Below are positions 21,861 to 32,949 of a stretch of 64,000 nt of DNA, piece by piece. The number at the start of each line of letters is the position of its first letter. Position 1 is the stretch's first letter. A model generated the notes under the pieces. The model saw only the letters and a list, made by a program, of their open reading frames with translations, did not search any database and was not told the origin of the DNA. The translations under genes and the position numbers were made by a program. The stretch comes from Bolinopsis microptera (taxonomy: Eukaryota > Ctenophora > Tentaculata > Lobata > Bolinopsidae): assembly GCF_026151205.1 (NCBI RefSeq), contig NC_087074.1, forward strand, positions 8,411,726 to 8,475,725, written 5' to 3'.

Positions 21861-22469
21861 GATCCAGCCTATAACAGGACTTTGCTTTTTTTCAACGGAC
21901 TTGTCTATAGGGAAATTGTTATACTTATTAAGAAAAGCCGGTCCCGCCTAGCCTCCTATCATAATGAGTCAATGTTGCGATTGTACAATCAATACTTTTA
22001 ACACGTCACGTCATCGTATAATTGCTTGTCATTTTATTAGCTCTTCGGAAGGAATATTGTCTGGTACAACCGTATACAATGAAATTCTTTCTGCGACGTT
22101 TTTAACAGCTGTCTTTATACTGTCCTTAATCGACGGAGCACCGGTAGTTGTTTCACAGCCCTTTCACAGGGTTCTCCTTGACGATGTCACACCCAAGTTT
22201 TTTCAATCTCAGTTTGTACAGTTTGCTGGGACAGGAGTCGAGCTCTTTCTGTTGTCGTGTTTGGAACTGATCCTTCTGATAATTAGGCTGCGCTGATACA
22301 CAGTCTGTCTCGTACTGGCCGCAGATTTACACAGTTCAATATTGCCTGTCATCATTTTAGAAGATTTCAACAGCAGTAGCCAAGGGGTCTTTCGTTATAC
22401 CCATCAATCTCGAATGATTCAGCTTTGTTAACGGTTTGAGTTTTCGAGAGTTACAAAGTTCCATACTTG

Positions 22470-23990
22470 GTGAACGGACCGAATCACTACATGACTGAAT
22501 CCCTAACGGACTGAACGGATCACTATTGGTAGGGATTGAGGTATATTTTAGGACTGAATCACTACCGGACTGAATCACTACCGCTAATATCTAAACCTAA
22601 CCACCGCTAATATCTAAACCTAACCACTTCCTACTGAACTTTGCAATAAAGTATCTTGCGAAGGCAGTCATCTCAGCAGGAAGAGAAGGTTGAGAAGCGC
22701 CACGCCTGGTCCACATCACTGACTGGAACGAAGGGAGAGCTCCAATCTGCATGAAGGACTTTCTGATAGGGAGAGTTGTCGATAGAGTAGTCAGCAGCAA
22801 GTCCCTCGCCCTGCAGGTGTCTCCACAAGGGACTGTTTGAAGTGAACCAGCATCCTCTCAAGTAGTACCAGGCCAGACGTTGGAGACTTGCGTTCCCCAT
22901 AGCGATTTCATAGTCCACCAGCACCGACTGAGGGTAGAAGGGTCCGTAGGAGTCCAGTTCGTTGAGGATGTTCTCGTACATGATGTGCGCTTCCGGTAGG
23001 AGTCCAAAGGCTGCAGGATTCTCCATCCAGTAGGGTGTAAGGGCGTGGACTGTGAAGAGTTGAGTAAACAGGTCTGGAGAGGTCTTAAAGGTTCCATCCA
23101 CGACGAGGTGATCTGACTGATAGATGATGTTGATGTGTCTGCAGTACCAAGGAGGAGAGATCTTCTGGTGTTGGTGTCGTAGGAGGAGTCCCAGAGCAAC
23201 ATAGTGTCACCACCGGGAGAGGTCAGGTAGTTAGGAGGAATCACCAGGTCTTCTAAGGAGATGGGGTTGACAGGATGGGAGTAGGCTGTCATTCTGGCTC
23301 GTCTGACTAGGTCGTGCCAAGGACTTGGGATCACAGATGAGCCGGGACGAGGCTTCGAAGGATAGTCCAGCGACAGGAGTCTGCAACAATCTGCTTAGTT
23401 GAGTTCTCAGTAGTAGCTGCGAGGGTCTTCATTTTAGACTTGGAGCGGTGGGCTTGCAATTCTGCTGGTTGAGATTCTTGGTCATGAGGGGTAGCGAACA
23501 GAAGGTGTCCTGGACAAGGGATCAGGCGGGACTTGCACTTGTTGCACTTCCAGTAGTCTTGTCTTTCCTCTTTCTGTTAAGGTGGTAGAGGTGACCATCG
23601 TAGAGGACGTTGCGGCTGCCTTTCTTTCTGCCAGGAATAAACTCGATGGATGAGGAAGACATAGTGGTATAAGGCGTTGCGGGTTTATATATTATTCCCG
23701 CTAGCTGATTGAGATACTGTATTGTCGTATAGCAGGTCATTATGGATGACTTGATCCGAACCAGTTCTCGTTAGGGCTCCTCGTTGCGTACGTAAGTCTG
23801 TGGATCACAGTGTCTGACAGGCCCCATAGCAAGCACTCCATGAGAGCACCGGCTCAGATCACGTCATGATATTAGACTAGTGAACTAAGATCAACTGGTA
23901 GGGATTGAGGTATATTTTTAGGACTGAATCACTACCGGACTGAATCACTACCAGTAGTGATATTTGGGTGGTAGTGATTCCGTCCGGTAG
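22470..23990 (-). mobile_element. FLYWCH/MULE transposon copy with repeated ends
   Basis: A block reading GGTAGGGATTGAGGTATATT, then GGACTGAATCACTACC twice, occurs at about 22526-22583 and again in the same orientation at 23897-23952. Inverted GGTAGTGATTC motifs follow at 23969-23998, and shorter GACTGAATC motifs lie at 22490-22520. The coding remnant lies between. The ends are therefore built from multiple short subterminal repeats. Exact termini and target duplication were not resolved. Confidence 0.6.
22597..23740 (-). pseudogene. MULE-type transposase with FLYWCH zinc finger, frameshifted
   Basis: Minus-strand pieces in order are: a FLYWCH zinc-finger start (SSIEFIPGRKKGSRNVLYDG, then YWKCNKCKSRLIP after a one-base frame change); a linker with DLVIPPNYLTSP; and the MULE transposase core, opening with MDGTFKTSPDLFTQLFTVHA. 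In the core the first catalytic Asp is in DGTFK, and VDYEIAMGNA is the usual second-acidic segment. At least three frame breaks (near 23570, 23340 and 23140) and loss of the C-terminal part make it inactive. Such proteins cut and paste Mutator-like elements. Confidence 0.82.
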
Positions 23991-23999
23991 GGATTCAGT

Positions 24000-24530
24000 C
24001 CTACAATCCTCTTTTTCAAGTTTGTTCAAATTTTCCACAGAGTTGAACTCCATAGTATAAAGACAAGCTGATTAGCTCGGCGTGTCGATGTAAATCTGAG
24101 AATAACTGATTGTAACTCAACTTCTTCATGTGCTTTTTATGCTGACTTAGAGGTGCATTATTCTCCAGCATATATCTCGAAATATATGCCTGCGTTCCGC
24201 TAGAAACCGCCATTTTGAAATATTTTCTTGTGTTTGAAGTCATATCTCAAGTTTGGCACATAGAAACTCGCCCAAAATCGCACAGATTATTCGTCTGATA
24301 GTCATACAACTGTCTGGAAAGTTTAGAGAAAATCTATCATTCAGATCTCTAAATATATACCTGTGTTCCGCTAGAAACCGCCAATTTGGAAATATTTTCT
24401 TGTGTTTGAAGTCATATCTCCATTTTGGCACATAGAAATTCTCCCAAACTCTCACACATTATCTGTCATATAGCCATCTAACTATCTGGAAATTGAAGAA
24501 AATCTGTCATTCAGATCTTGTGAAAATCAA
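24000..24530. repeat. Tandem duplication of about 175 bp
   Basis: A unit containing GTTCCGCTAGAAACCGCCA, TGTGTTTGAAGTCATATCTC and GGCACATAGAAA is repeated at about 24195-24270 and 24366-24440. Both copies are followed by a TCATTCAGATC segment. Frames run through both copies only because they are repeats. Probably the interior of a decayed non-autonomous element. Confidence 0.65.
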
Positions 24531-24839
24531 AAATATATTCTAAGTTATTCACTAAAACACTCGATTTTCGAACTTTTTATTTGGAACAGATTTGTCGAAA
24601 GTCCTGATCTGTTCTGCAGACACTTTCGCGCTTGTGCAGTAGCGCGCGACAGCCATTTGGCGTAAACCCATTGTTAGATGGGCCAAAATTTGCAAATGTG
24701 CTTCAGAACTAGCATTGTCTGACTATAAAAGACCACTTAAATTGCACTTTTTGAATAAAAAGTATATCCTGTTAACATTTCTGAAACTCTATCTAATTTG
24801 CAACGTACGTTCACCACAGAAGTGTTGTGCGCAAAGATA

Positions 24840-25085
24840 ATTTGAGCCGAATCCAGATAGCACGAACAGGTGTTCGTGAAAAACTTATGATATGATGGTT
24901 ACCAGATCATATGACTGCCTAATAACTTGCTTAGGATGATGTGAACCCCTCGACAGCTTGACACAGAATCAAGTAGGGTTCACATTATCGCAAGCACTGT
25001 ACTCCTCCTGGACTGGACCATTCTCTTATCTCTAGGGGGGCCGTGGGTCCATTAATTTCGTCTAGACGGGAGAGTACCATGTCAG
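24840..25085. repeat. Fragment of the element family at 27590-28240
   Basis: Shares ACCAGATCATATGACTGC, TCAAGTAGGGTTCACATTATCGC-like and CCGTGGGTCCATTAATTTCG segments with 27640-27925, in the same order. A partial copy of that inverted-repeat family. Confidence 0.6.
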
Positions 25086-25087
25086 CA

Positions 25088-25872
25088 GTGGTCGACCGGG
25101 ATCGAAATTCAGTCCCGGCTGTGACCGGGCCGGGATGACATTCATCCCGGCCGGGACCGGGATTTTTCCAATATTTCTCAATCTCAGTTAAAATGAAATA
25201 ATGTTATATGTTAAATAAAATCTTCCAGAACAAACTGAGGTATGTCAAGTTAAAATTGACAGTAAGTAGTAGTAACTACTCTATCTCTCTCTAATCTCTA
25301 TCTCTCTATCTTTCTCTATCTCTCTCTTTATCTCTGAGATAGAGAGCGCGAGCGCTCTCATTGGTGGATCGACCTAGCGTGTCACAAATTATTATTTGAT
25401 ATATTTCATCAGATGAAGAAGCTGATGAGGGCGAGGCCCCTGACTCTAGAGTATTTCTAAGTTTGTTCGGACTTCAGCTTTCTTCTAACATTTTGTAATT
25501 TGTTACTCATGAAGTGAACAGTTGAACATATGATTAATTTTGAACATTAGTAAATTTTGTTTGACTTGAAATTTGACAACTACCATCGATCAAAATTCAT
25601 AGAATTTTGATCATGTAACATAAACATTTCACATAAGACTTGAAAGTTGAATTTTCAATAAACTTTTGGCGACGAGAAAGTGAAATGATCTAACTATTAA
25701 GAAGCACTGTAGAGCACTGTTGTAGTAAAACTTTTCGGAAAATGTTCACAGGTTCGTGAACTTTGGGCTCAAATATACGCTAAAAAACAGACTTTATTTT
25801 GGAAAAATCCCGGCTAAAAACAAAATCCCGACCGGGACCGGGACAAAATCGCCAAATCCCGGCCGGGATCTG
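25088..25872. mobile_element. Inverted-repeat element with CCGGGA-rich ends
   Basis: The left 75 bp (GTCGACCGGGATCG ... CGGCCGGGACCGGGATTTTT) is matched by an inverted counterpart at about 25798-25872 (AAAATCCCGACCGGGACCGG ... CCCGGCCGGGATC). The ends are themselves arrays of CCGGGA. The interior carries a TCTCT microsatellite (25277-25330). No transposase was seen. Confidence 0.65.
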
Positions 25873-25879
25873 CATGTCA

Positions 25880-26465
25880 GTAATTGGAATAGTTGTTGTT
25901 GTTGTTGTTGATGGCAACTGATAATACTCCACCAAAAACGAACGACTTCTATACCATATTTAAATCTTAATTATTTATTTCATTGAGCAATATAATATGT
26001 AGAATACCCCCTCTTTTGCTATTGAATCAGATAATTTATTTATTAGAAGATTGGGGAGACCTAAAATGAACTTTTATCTGTTTTAAGAAGTGATTTAAGT
26101 AGTAGAAATTAGCACATAGATAACTTGCATGAATTAAACGAAATCAAAGATATAGCTGCATGCAACAGATGTTGAGAAAAATTTTTTCAAGGGTACAGTT
26201 TACCGCATTAAAGTATTTTTATGAATCATTATTGACGGTAAGATCCTGTTTTATAATAATAATTATTATATGCTACGCTACAATCAGTGCTATTCGTAAC
26301 TAATTATATCCGAGAGACCACATTTGAATCGTTATCAATAGTTTGATCCAGCAATTTACTATGCTACAATTAATGGCAAATTATTCTAGCAATAACTAAT
26401 TGCAAGATACCATATAATACATATTACCATTGAATTTCATAACATTTCATGATTGATATGCTCCC
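25880..26465. other. Intergenic, nothing recognised
   Basis: AT-rich, with a short GTT microsatellite at 25890-25909. No gene seen. Confidence 0.45.
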
Positions 26466-26499
26466 ATATGGGGAAAATGGGCGATTAGGTTTGGCCCCT

Positions 26500-26850
26500 A
26501 TACTATGCGGCCACTATTAATACGGCCTCAATACGGCCTCTATAGTCTATATGGCCACTGTACGGGCACTTAAAAGATATTTTACATGAAACCAGCTACT
26601 AACCGGCACTTAATAAGTGGTCACTAGCCGATTACTAACCGGCTACTAGCCGGCTAGTGACCAAAAAGTGGCTACTAGGCGGTCACTAGCCGGCTATTAG
26701 CTTGTCTCTAAAGCAGACCTACTTTCTCGAGGTCCCAAACCGGCTTCTAGCAGGCTACTAGCCGGCACTTGAAAAGTGGTCACTAGACGGCTACTAACCG
26801 GCTGCTAATCGGCTAGTAGCCACAAAGTGGCTACTAATCGGCCACTACTA
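26500..26850. repeat. Degenerate array of self-complementary CTACTAGCCGG motifs
   Basis: The motif CGGCTACTAGCCGGCTAGTG and variants (GGCTACTAACCGG, GGTCACTAGCCG, GGCTACTAATCGG) recur about every 20-25 bp in both orientations, beginning with a related GCGGCCACTATT / ATACGGCCTC stretch. The array abuts the inverted-repeat element at 26851. Confidence 0.7.
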
Positions 26851-27546
26851 GCTATTTTCCAATTAGTTGCAGTCAAATAGTCACAGCAGGTCACAATTTA
26901 ACTTTAATTCTTTCTTACAGCAGGCAACTAGACAAGGTTCTGAGAATATTCCGGTAGACACGTCTTCCGCCCCGAGGAACAAATTTGGCTTCGGTAGACT
27001 TTCTGAATATGGGGCAGTTTTGCTCAATTGACCACGCCCTTTTTGACGCTTTCGTGATTTCTAACCCCACATATCTCCACTTTTGATTGGAGAAAGGATA
27101 TCAACTTGGGTATGAAAATGATCAGAATCATCACATTGAGTGGGGTAGAGCATAGTTTTAAAATCTACAGACTTCAGGTTGTTGAGTAATTAGGTCAAAA
27201 CCTATTTTTACGCTCTCGCGAGCCAAAATTTATGTACTTATTACAAGATATCTCAGCTTCTGATGGGAGCTAAGGGCTCATCTTGGGCATAAAAATGGTC
27301 AGCATCATCACATTAAGTGGGGTAGAGCATAGTTTTAAAGTCTACAGACTTCAGGTTGTTGAGTTCTTAGGTCAAAACCTATTTGTACGCTCTCGCGAGT
27401 CGAAATTTATGTACTTATTACCTCGGGGCGGAAGACGTTTCTACCGGAATATTCTCAGATCCTTGTTAAGTTGCCTGCTGTAAGAAAGAATCAAAGTTAA
27501 ATTGCGACCTGCTGTACTATTTGGCTGCAACTAATCGGAAAATAGC
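26851..27546. mobile_element. MITE with about 128-bp inverted repeats
   Basis: The left arm from GCTATTTTCCAATTAGTTGC to CCGCCCCGAGG (26851-26978) is the complement of the right arm (27418-27546) with few differences. The interior holds two tandem copies, about 200 bp each, of a unit containing GTGGGGTAGAGCATAGTTTT and CGCTCTCGCGAG. It has no coding capacity. Confidence 0.82.
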
Positions 27547-27589
27547 AAGACACAACTTTTGCGAACATTGAAATTAATTAAGTATGAAC

Positions 27590-28240
27590 ATGTGGCAGTA
27601 TCTAGATAGCCCGACCCCTGTCCGCGGACAACTGTCCACGAACAACTGTATACCAGATCATATTACTGCATAATAACAGTATCCCCTGAATCAAGCAGGG
27701 TTCACATCATCGCACGCGAATTTCAATCAGCGGTGGTGTCAAGGCTTATGAAACGATTAAGCAACCTTACGAGCAGGGAACCAGGGACATAGATGCGTTA
27801 CACCCAGGACAGGACATGGAGCTCTTTAGGAGGTTTTTCTGGAATAGGAAGTCTCGAGCATTCTCTAAGGAGGCCGTGGGTCCATTAATTTCGTCCATTA
27901 GACAGAAGAGTACCATGTCAGGAATATACTACGCTACAATCAATATTATTCGTAACTCATTATATCCGAGGGACCACATTTGAATCGTAATCAATAGTTT
28001 GATTATGCTAGTCGTAACTAATTGCATCCAAGATACCATACATACCATTCAATTTCATAACATTTGCGGTCATATGATCTGGTAACCAATCAACTATTCA
28101 CAAACACCTGTTGTTTGATTCAGGGGATACTGTTATTATGCAGTTATAACATGATCTGGTAGACAGGTGTTCGTGGACAGTTGTTCGTGGACAGTTGTCC
28201 GCGGACAGGGGTCGGGCTATCTAGATACTGCCGAACATGT
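27590..28240. mobile_element. Inverted-repeat element with CTGTCCGCGGACA motifs
   Basis: Left GCAGTATCTAGATAGCCCGA, then CCCCTGTCCGCGGACAACTG, is mirrored by the right arm at about 28130-28233. The right arm also carries a TTCGTGGACAGTTG doublet. A partial relative lies at 24840. No protein is encoded. Confidence 0.72.
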
Positions 28241-28793
28241 GGGGGTGGGCTGGTTTGAGCTTCTGAATGCGAGAAACGTTCCTGGGATGTCTCGACTTCT
28301 CGAGCTAAAGTCGGAGTATTTACTTGTCAACTTACATGTCGTACTTACTGGTAAAACTGGAAAATTAAAGTGATTCATTGGAAAATTAATTTATTCAACT
28401 CGCACAACGTATTGAGCAACTTTTTGAAATGGTTAATCTCATTATGATAAGGGACCATTGTACCAAACCAGATTAGGATTATTTAAACTACTAAGGAAAC
28501 GGCATGTCAAAAAGTAAGAGCTATTTGTGATTACAGTATTACTATTACCAGTAATTACAGCTATGACTACCATATACGTCATCAAGTAAGTAACATGCAA
28601 GCTTGAAGCTTGTCTCGTATAATTAGTGATTTGATCCATGGATTGAATATAATTGAGCTGGAAATGGGCTAGATCTGGGGTAGAGTTCATATGACAACTC
28701 TGTACATAGAAGCTATAAATTAAGAAGTGAACATGTTTTAAATTGAGACAATGTATTGGTTGGTTATAAAATGTTATTAAAATGTTAAATCGA

Positions 28794-29674
28794 TTAATGA
28801 TATAATACTTCAGAATACAACAAATTACTCAATATAATTACCAAAGTATTTCGCAACAGCGAACAATTACTCAATCTTTGTTGGGTATGCCGTGTAGAAG
28901 AAAGGTTGTACAGAATACTGCTGGAAATCCTCTTCTTTTTGGAAGGAGTCTTTCCAACAGCAAGCCGATCCAGATGATAATCTGTAACAACCTGTTGTTC
29001 CTTAATAGCACGAAAATATTCTTGAACAGAGGGCTTTGGGCGATTCACTCGGGTTTTGAAACCTCTTTGAAACCTCTTTGAAACCTCTCCGAGGGAGCTC
29101 TGGATCCTGAATAATACTGGCGAAATGATTCCAGAACACCCACATATCCTCTGGATATGTATGGTGTAACTTTGGGGAAATATCTTCTCTCATCTCTGTC
29201 AGTCTTCCCATCAAAGAGGAGAAATTGTTCGTCTCTTCTTGTAGATGTGCAGCTGGGAGGAAGAACGAATTCAAGAGAAGTCTTCGACCCGGTATGTTGG
29301 GCAGATCCGGAGGCAGAAGCTCTGGCTAGTTGGACGACTTTTCCTAGGGATTCCATATTAGGTAGCGTCTGGTTTACTTCTGTTGAAGCATTAGCAAGGA
29401 CTTCTGATATCAGGTTCTGAGTCGCCGACAGGGGTTGTTCTGCAGCCTTCCTCTTGAGCGTTGTAAGGAGTTCGAGTCTCAGTGGGGTAGCCGAATCTGG
29501 TTTACGTCCAATGGAAAGAGTGTTGTCTGTGAGAGCGAGGTAACAGTGGCAGGGACATTTAAGAGTTTTGTTCTTCTGGCAACGCCAAGCAGAGGAGAGG
29601 ACGCTGTCATCAGATTTCTTCCTGGTGTAGATATATCTGTCAGAATCAAGCACTTGTTGACTAGAGTGGTTCAT
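28794..29674 (-). pseudogene. Internally deleted FLYWCH/MULE transposase
   Basis: The long frame (29045-29674) begins MNHSSQQVLDSDRYIYTRKK. It has a FLYWCH-like segment with AWRCQKNKTLKCPC (a Trp-x-Cys then Cys-x-Cys pattern; the closing His is within CHCYLAL), followed by the linker that in MULE proteins ends in the FLLFDGKTDRDERRYF region. The catalytic DGTF core is then missing, and the frame passes straight into C-terminal text. A shifted frame (28794-29048) supplies SVQEYFRAIKEQQVV, typical of the MULE C-terminus. A triple TTTGAAACCTC tandem (29056-29090) marks the deletion zone. Non-functional. Confidence 0.68.
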
Positions 29675-29789
29675 TTTACCAAAAGTTGTTCAAATAATTA
29701 GACATCATATCTTATTAGTTGCTATATAGGGTCAGGAACGACCAAAAAATTTTTTTTGACTCTAGTGTTCCGGATATGGTCCGCACATG

Positions 29790-30125
29790 CCACGCCCATT
29801 TTTATAGCGTTTCTTATACAGGTAAAATAGGGAAAATCGCATTTTTTAACATGAAAGCGTCATTTCTGTGCTTTGAGACTTTCTACTCTAATATAAATGT
29901 GATGATGGCATTTCGTTTAAACATATTTTCAAAACTCTGTGACCACGCCCTGGCCGTGGACCACGCCCCTATTTCTTATACACATAAAAACACGAAAATC
30001 GCAGATTTTTAAATGATTGGATTGATTTAGAGCTTTGAGACTTTCTACTCGAATATAAATGTGACCCAAGCATTTCGTTTGAACATGGTTTAAAATTCCT
30101 GTGACCACGCCCTATGTGCCACACC
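29790..30125. repeat. Tandem pair of about 170-bp repeats
   Basis: Two diverged copies contain GTTTCTTATACA / ATTTCTTATACA, GCTTTGAGACTTTCTACTC, AATATAAATGTGA, GCATTTCGTTT and GTGACCACGCCC. They lie between the two coding pieces of the MULE-type element. Confidence 0.65.
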
Positions 30126-30224
30126 CATATTTTTTTAACAAATTTGTACATTAATTTTATTGTTAAAAGTTATGAAAATTAAATCATACATAATTGTAAT
30201 ACTACTTAAAAACATCTATTTAAA

Positions 30225-30967
30225 CTACAAAAACTTCTTCAGATCTTCTTTGGTCTTGATCGGGAACTTCTCGTGATGCGAAGCCACCACCCTCACCAGC
30301 TCCTGCCATGAGTCCTCGTCCCTTGTGATTGCCCCGTTGAGTCGAGTGGCTAGCGCTAGAGCCCGCTCGCAGGAGTCGTTCAGGGGGACAAGATTCCGGA
30401 GACCCCGCTTCATGTCGTCGTATTGAGGTAGAAGCCACCACTCATCTTTTGATAGGAAGGTGTGAGACTCCCCAAGTAGCTGGAAGATGAGGATGGAGCG
30501 GGGTCCCACGAAGTCACCAAGGCAAGACTTCTCATTGATAGTGGGCAGCTTCGGTTTCTGTATAGGTAAAGATCGGGAGGGTAGTTTTCCTATCTTAGCG
30601 GCAAGGATTTCTTTCTTCTCGTCCGGGACTTTATCTGAGAAGAGTGCAATAGGAATCAACTCTTCTGATAGGTACCAGGTGTGTCGCTGGATGATTTCGC
30701 TCGTCTTCTTCACGATTTTCTTCGAAAGTCTTCCAGGAACTTTGCTAAACCTCTGTAGAGAGGTGAACATCTTGAGGTCGTTAACGGCTGCATCTTCTAG
30801 GGAGGGAGAAGAGAACCAGAACTGCATGTAGCAGAATACTATCCAAGGAGCTAGGGTACGGACTTTCTCCTTCTTCTGCCAGGAGAGTTTCGATTGGTTC
30901 AGTTGATGACCAATGAGCGCCAACTTCAGGATGTAGATTGCTTTAGACATCCACAATGTTGAAACCA
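30225..30967 (-). CDS. Unknown transposon-associated protein, 247 residues
   Basis: An intact frame of 247 codons inside the MULE-type element. It has no recognised catalytic motif. From memory it resembles the C-terminal part of a family of lineage-expanded, mobile-element-linked proteins in cnidarians, molluscs and fish. The anchors are TWYLSEELIPIALFSDKVPD (about residues 96-115), a GDFVGPRSILIFQLLGES segment and a LNDSCERALALATRLNG segment. Acidic and hydrophobic residues alternate as in a folded domain; no signal peptide or clear membrane span was seen. It may be N-terminally truncated, since relatives I recall are longer. It is intact while the neighbouring transposase is broken, suggesting either recent arrival or selection; neither can be shown here. 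Confidence 0.6.
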
Positions 30968-31107
30968 TTTAGGAACGTGGAGAAGGTAGGCATGACTGTT
31001 GATAGAATGCGACCTTCTATCTTCCAGTATATATACCTAAGAACACTTGATCGGCTCACTCTCCTTACATGCCTTTAGCAAGTACGTCTCACATCCCTTG
31101 ATACGAG

Positions 31108-31109
<2 letters not shown>

Positions 31110-31173
<64 letters not shown>
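31110..31173. repeat. 64-base poly(C) tract
   Basis: An unbroken run of 64 C, followed by TTAA. Its length may be unreliable in the assembly. Confidence 0.9.
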
Positions 31174-31359
31174 TTAAGCAAGAGCTCCCGTCCCTTATGT
31201 GGTCTACGAGTCGAGCAGTCAGATCATGTTTACTTCTTAATGTACAGCTATGATTTACAGAATTTACATGTGAACTCTACCCCAGATCTAGCCCATTTAT
31301 GTGTCAATTATATTCAATCCATGAATCAGTGAATCACATCACTAATTATATGTCACTAA

Positions 31360-32725
31360 TTAGTGATGTGATCTGACCCCTCTTGGGGGCCGGATCAGTT
31401 TTCTGACCCAAGGTCTCCCAGTGGCTCCCACTGTCCTAATCCTGATTTGATCCATTGAGATCCGATCCATCGATACGTGATTGACTATTTGAGGACAGGA
31501 TCGTGCTAGCCGTACACTAACAAGCTGTAACAGGCTGTCGATCACATCACAGCCTACAGTGCATATAAGAGAGCGGTATGGGAATCAGTTATCGCAATCC
31601 AAAAACGCAACCAATCTTCAGTTTACCCCTCGACGCAAGCAAGGCTCGAAGGACCATGTCCTGAACTGATTTATATATAACATTCGTCCAATATATCGAC
31701 ATCAAATGAAAATAAACTATGGTAGAGTTCAGCTCAGATCATATATCAAATTGGAAATGTTACGTATACAAAGTAGCTAGTAACAGTTCAGATCATGTCT
31801 CTAATTGGAAATGTGTCGTATTGAAATTATATCACAATTCCGGACATATGTCTTTTTTTCTGATAACTTGAGTCGGACAATAGTCGCTGTCGGACAGATG
31901 TCTTGTTACCGTAGCTAATTCTTTCCAAATTTGCGATTTCATTGGAATACATTTTAGTAAGGTCCGGGATTAGAAGTCGGTAAATGTAGCTTCGCTGACT
32001 CACAATCTGCGACGTCGTCGTGACTTTAATTTCCGCTCACTGAAGCACATCTCACAAAACTTGCTACCTATATTCAGTTAAGCTGTATGTTGCCAACTTA
32101 TAACCTCTGATCCTACAAGCTTTCTTTGATAGTATAGTAGCTAACTTTGAAATAGAAAATCTTCTGCATTATGCCTTGCAGTTGCACGGTAAACCGAGAT
32201 TAAGAGTGTAGCGTAGGAGCGACACAATCGCCCGTGTCGCTCCTGCACTGCACACACTCACACTAACCTGGAGGGGGATATTTAAAACATACAAGTGATA
32301 TGAAAGGATTTTATTAGCAGGAGCTTTCAAAATACTTGTGTAAATTGTCTTCAGCTCACACTGCACACTAAGCTCGCTCCTGATCAACCGAGCACTTTAT
32401 GTCCTTATTAGCACAAAAGAGTATCTCTCGCATCATTTCAGTGTCAATGTTTAACTATACTCACAACCGCAATTAAAATTAAATACATTTATTGTGAAAA
32501 TATTATTAGTTCCACTATTCTCCCCTAACTTCCCAGTTCATCCGATCGGGCAGTAGTAAAGAACAAAATGTATCTTACATATTAAATATTAGCACGATCA
32601 AGTGATAGGGGCTGAAATATATCATTTGCTGTTTTACGTAACAGATTAGTAGATTACATTTACAGATGAGTAAATATGTCAATGACAACATGTACTTTTT
32701 CAGCATCCGGTCGGAGTTGGGCCTG
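31360..32725. other. Intergenic, nothing recognised
   Basis: Short repeats of CAGATCATRTVTCWAATTGGAAATGT type at about 31736 and 31791. No gene was supported. Confidence 0.4.
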
Positions 32726-32733
32726 CAGGAATG

Positions 32734-32948
32734 AACCCGTTTCTTACTGATTACGAAGTCAATGTTGGGACTGAAAGATCTAACCTGTTTCTTACTGATC
32801 ACGAAGTCAATGTTGGGACTGAAAGATCTAACCTATTTCTTACTGATCGCGAAGTGATTGTTGCGGCCGGATGGATTGGTTGTCGGTCACCGGATTGTTA
32901 TATGTTATATGTTATGCAAATGAATCCGTTTCTTGCGGATCACGAAGT
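32734..32948 (+). repeat. 48-bp in-frame tandem repeat (16-residue unit)
   Basis: Two exact-length units at 32734-32781 and 32782-32829, a third partial unit from 32830, and a separated fourth start near 32920. Translated in the open frame the unit reads NLFLTDHEVNVGTERS, and the whole 73-codon frame ends after a fourth FLADHEV. The unit length is a multiple of three and there are no stops, but no splice sites or homology identify a gene. It could be an exon of a repetitive protein, or chance. Confidence 0.6.
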
Positions 32949-32949
32949 G

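Larger units (their letters stand above)
28615..31350 (-). mobile_element. 2.7 kb MULE-type element carrying two ORFs
   Basis: Outer inverted repeats of about 80 bp, containing ATGGATTGAATATAATTGA and AAATGGGCTAGATCTGGGGT, lie at 28617-28695 and, inverted, at about 31262-31345. Between them, on the minus strand, are an internally deleted FLYWCH/MULE protein (28794-29674) and an intact 247-codon frame (30225-30968). A 330-bp tandem repeat and a 64-base C run also lie inside. The pairing of these ORFs inside one set of repeats is what is seen; mobility is inferred. Confidence 0.7.

Noticed and set aside
22858-23334. 158-codon minus-strand ORF overlapping the MULE frame
   Set aside because: Its first part is the genuine linker of the transposase, but after the frame break the rest is out-of-frame reading of the catalytic region; handled within the pseudogene.
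24016-24455. Minus-strand ORFs of 71-75 codons
   Set aside because: They lie in the 175-bp tandem duplication and repeat one another.
30487-30831. 114-codon plus-strand ORF
   Set aside because: Antisense shadow of the 247-codon frame, with no recognisable motif.
31047-31253. ORF with a polyproline run
   Set aside because: Produced only by the 64-base C tract.
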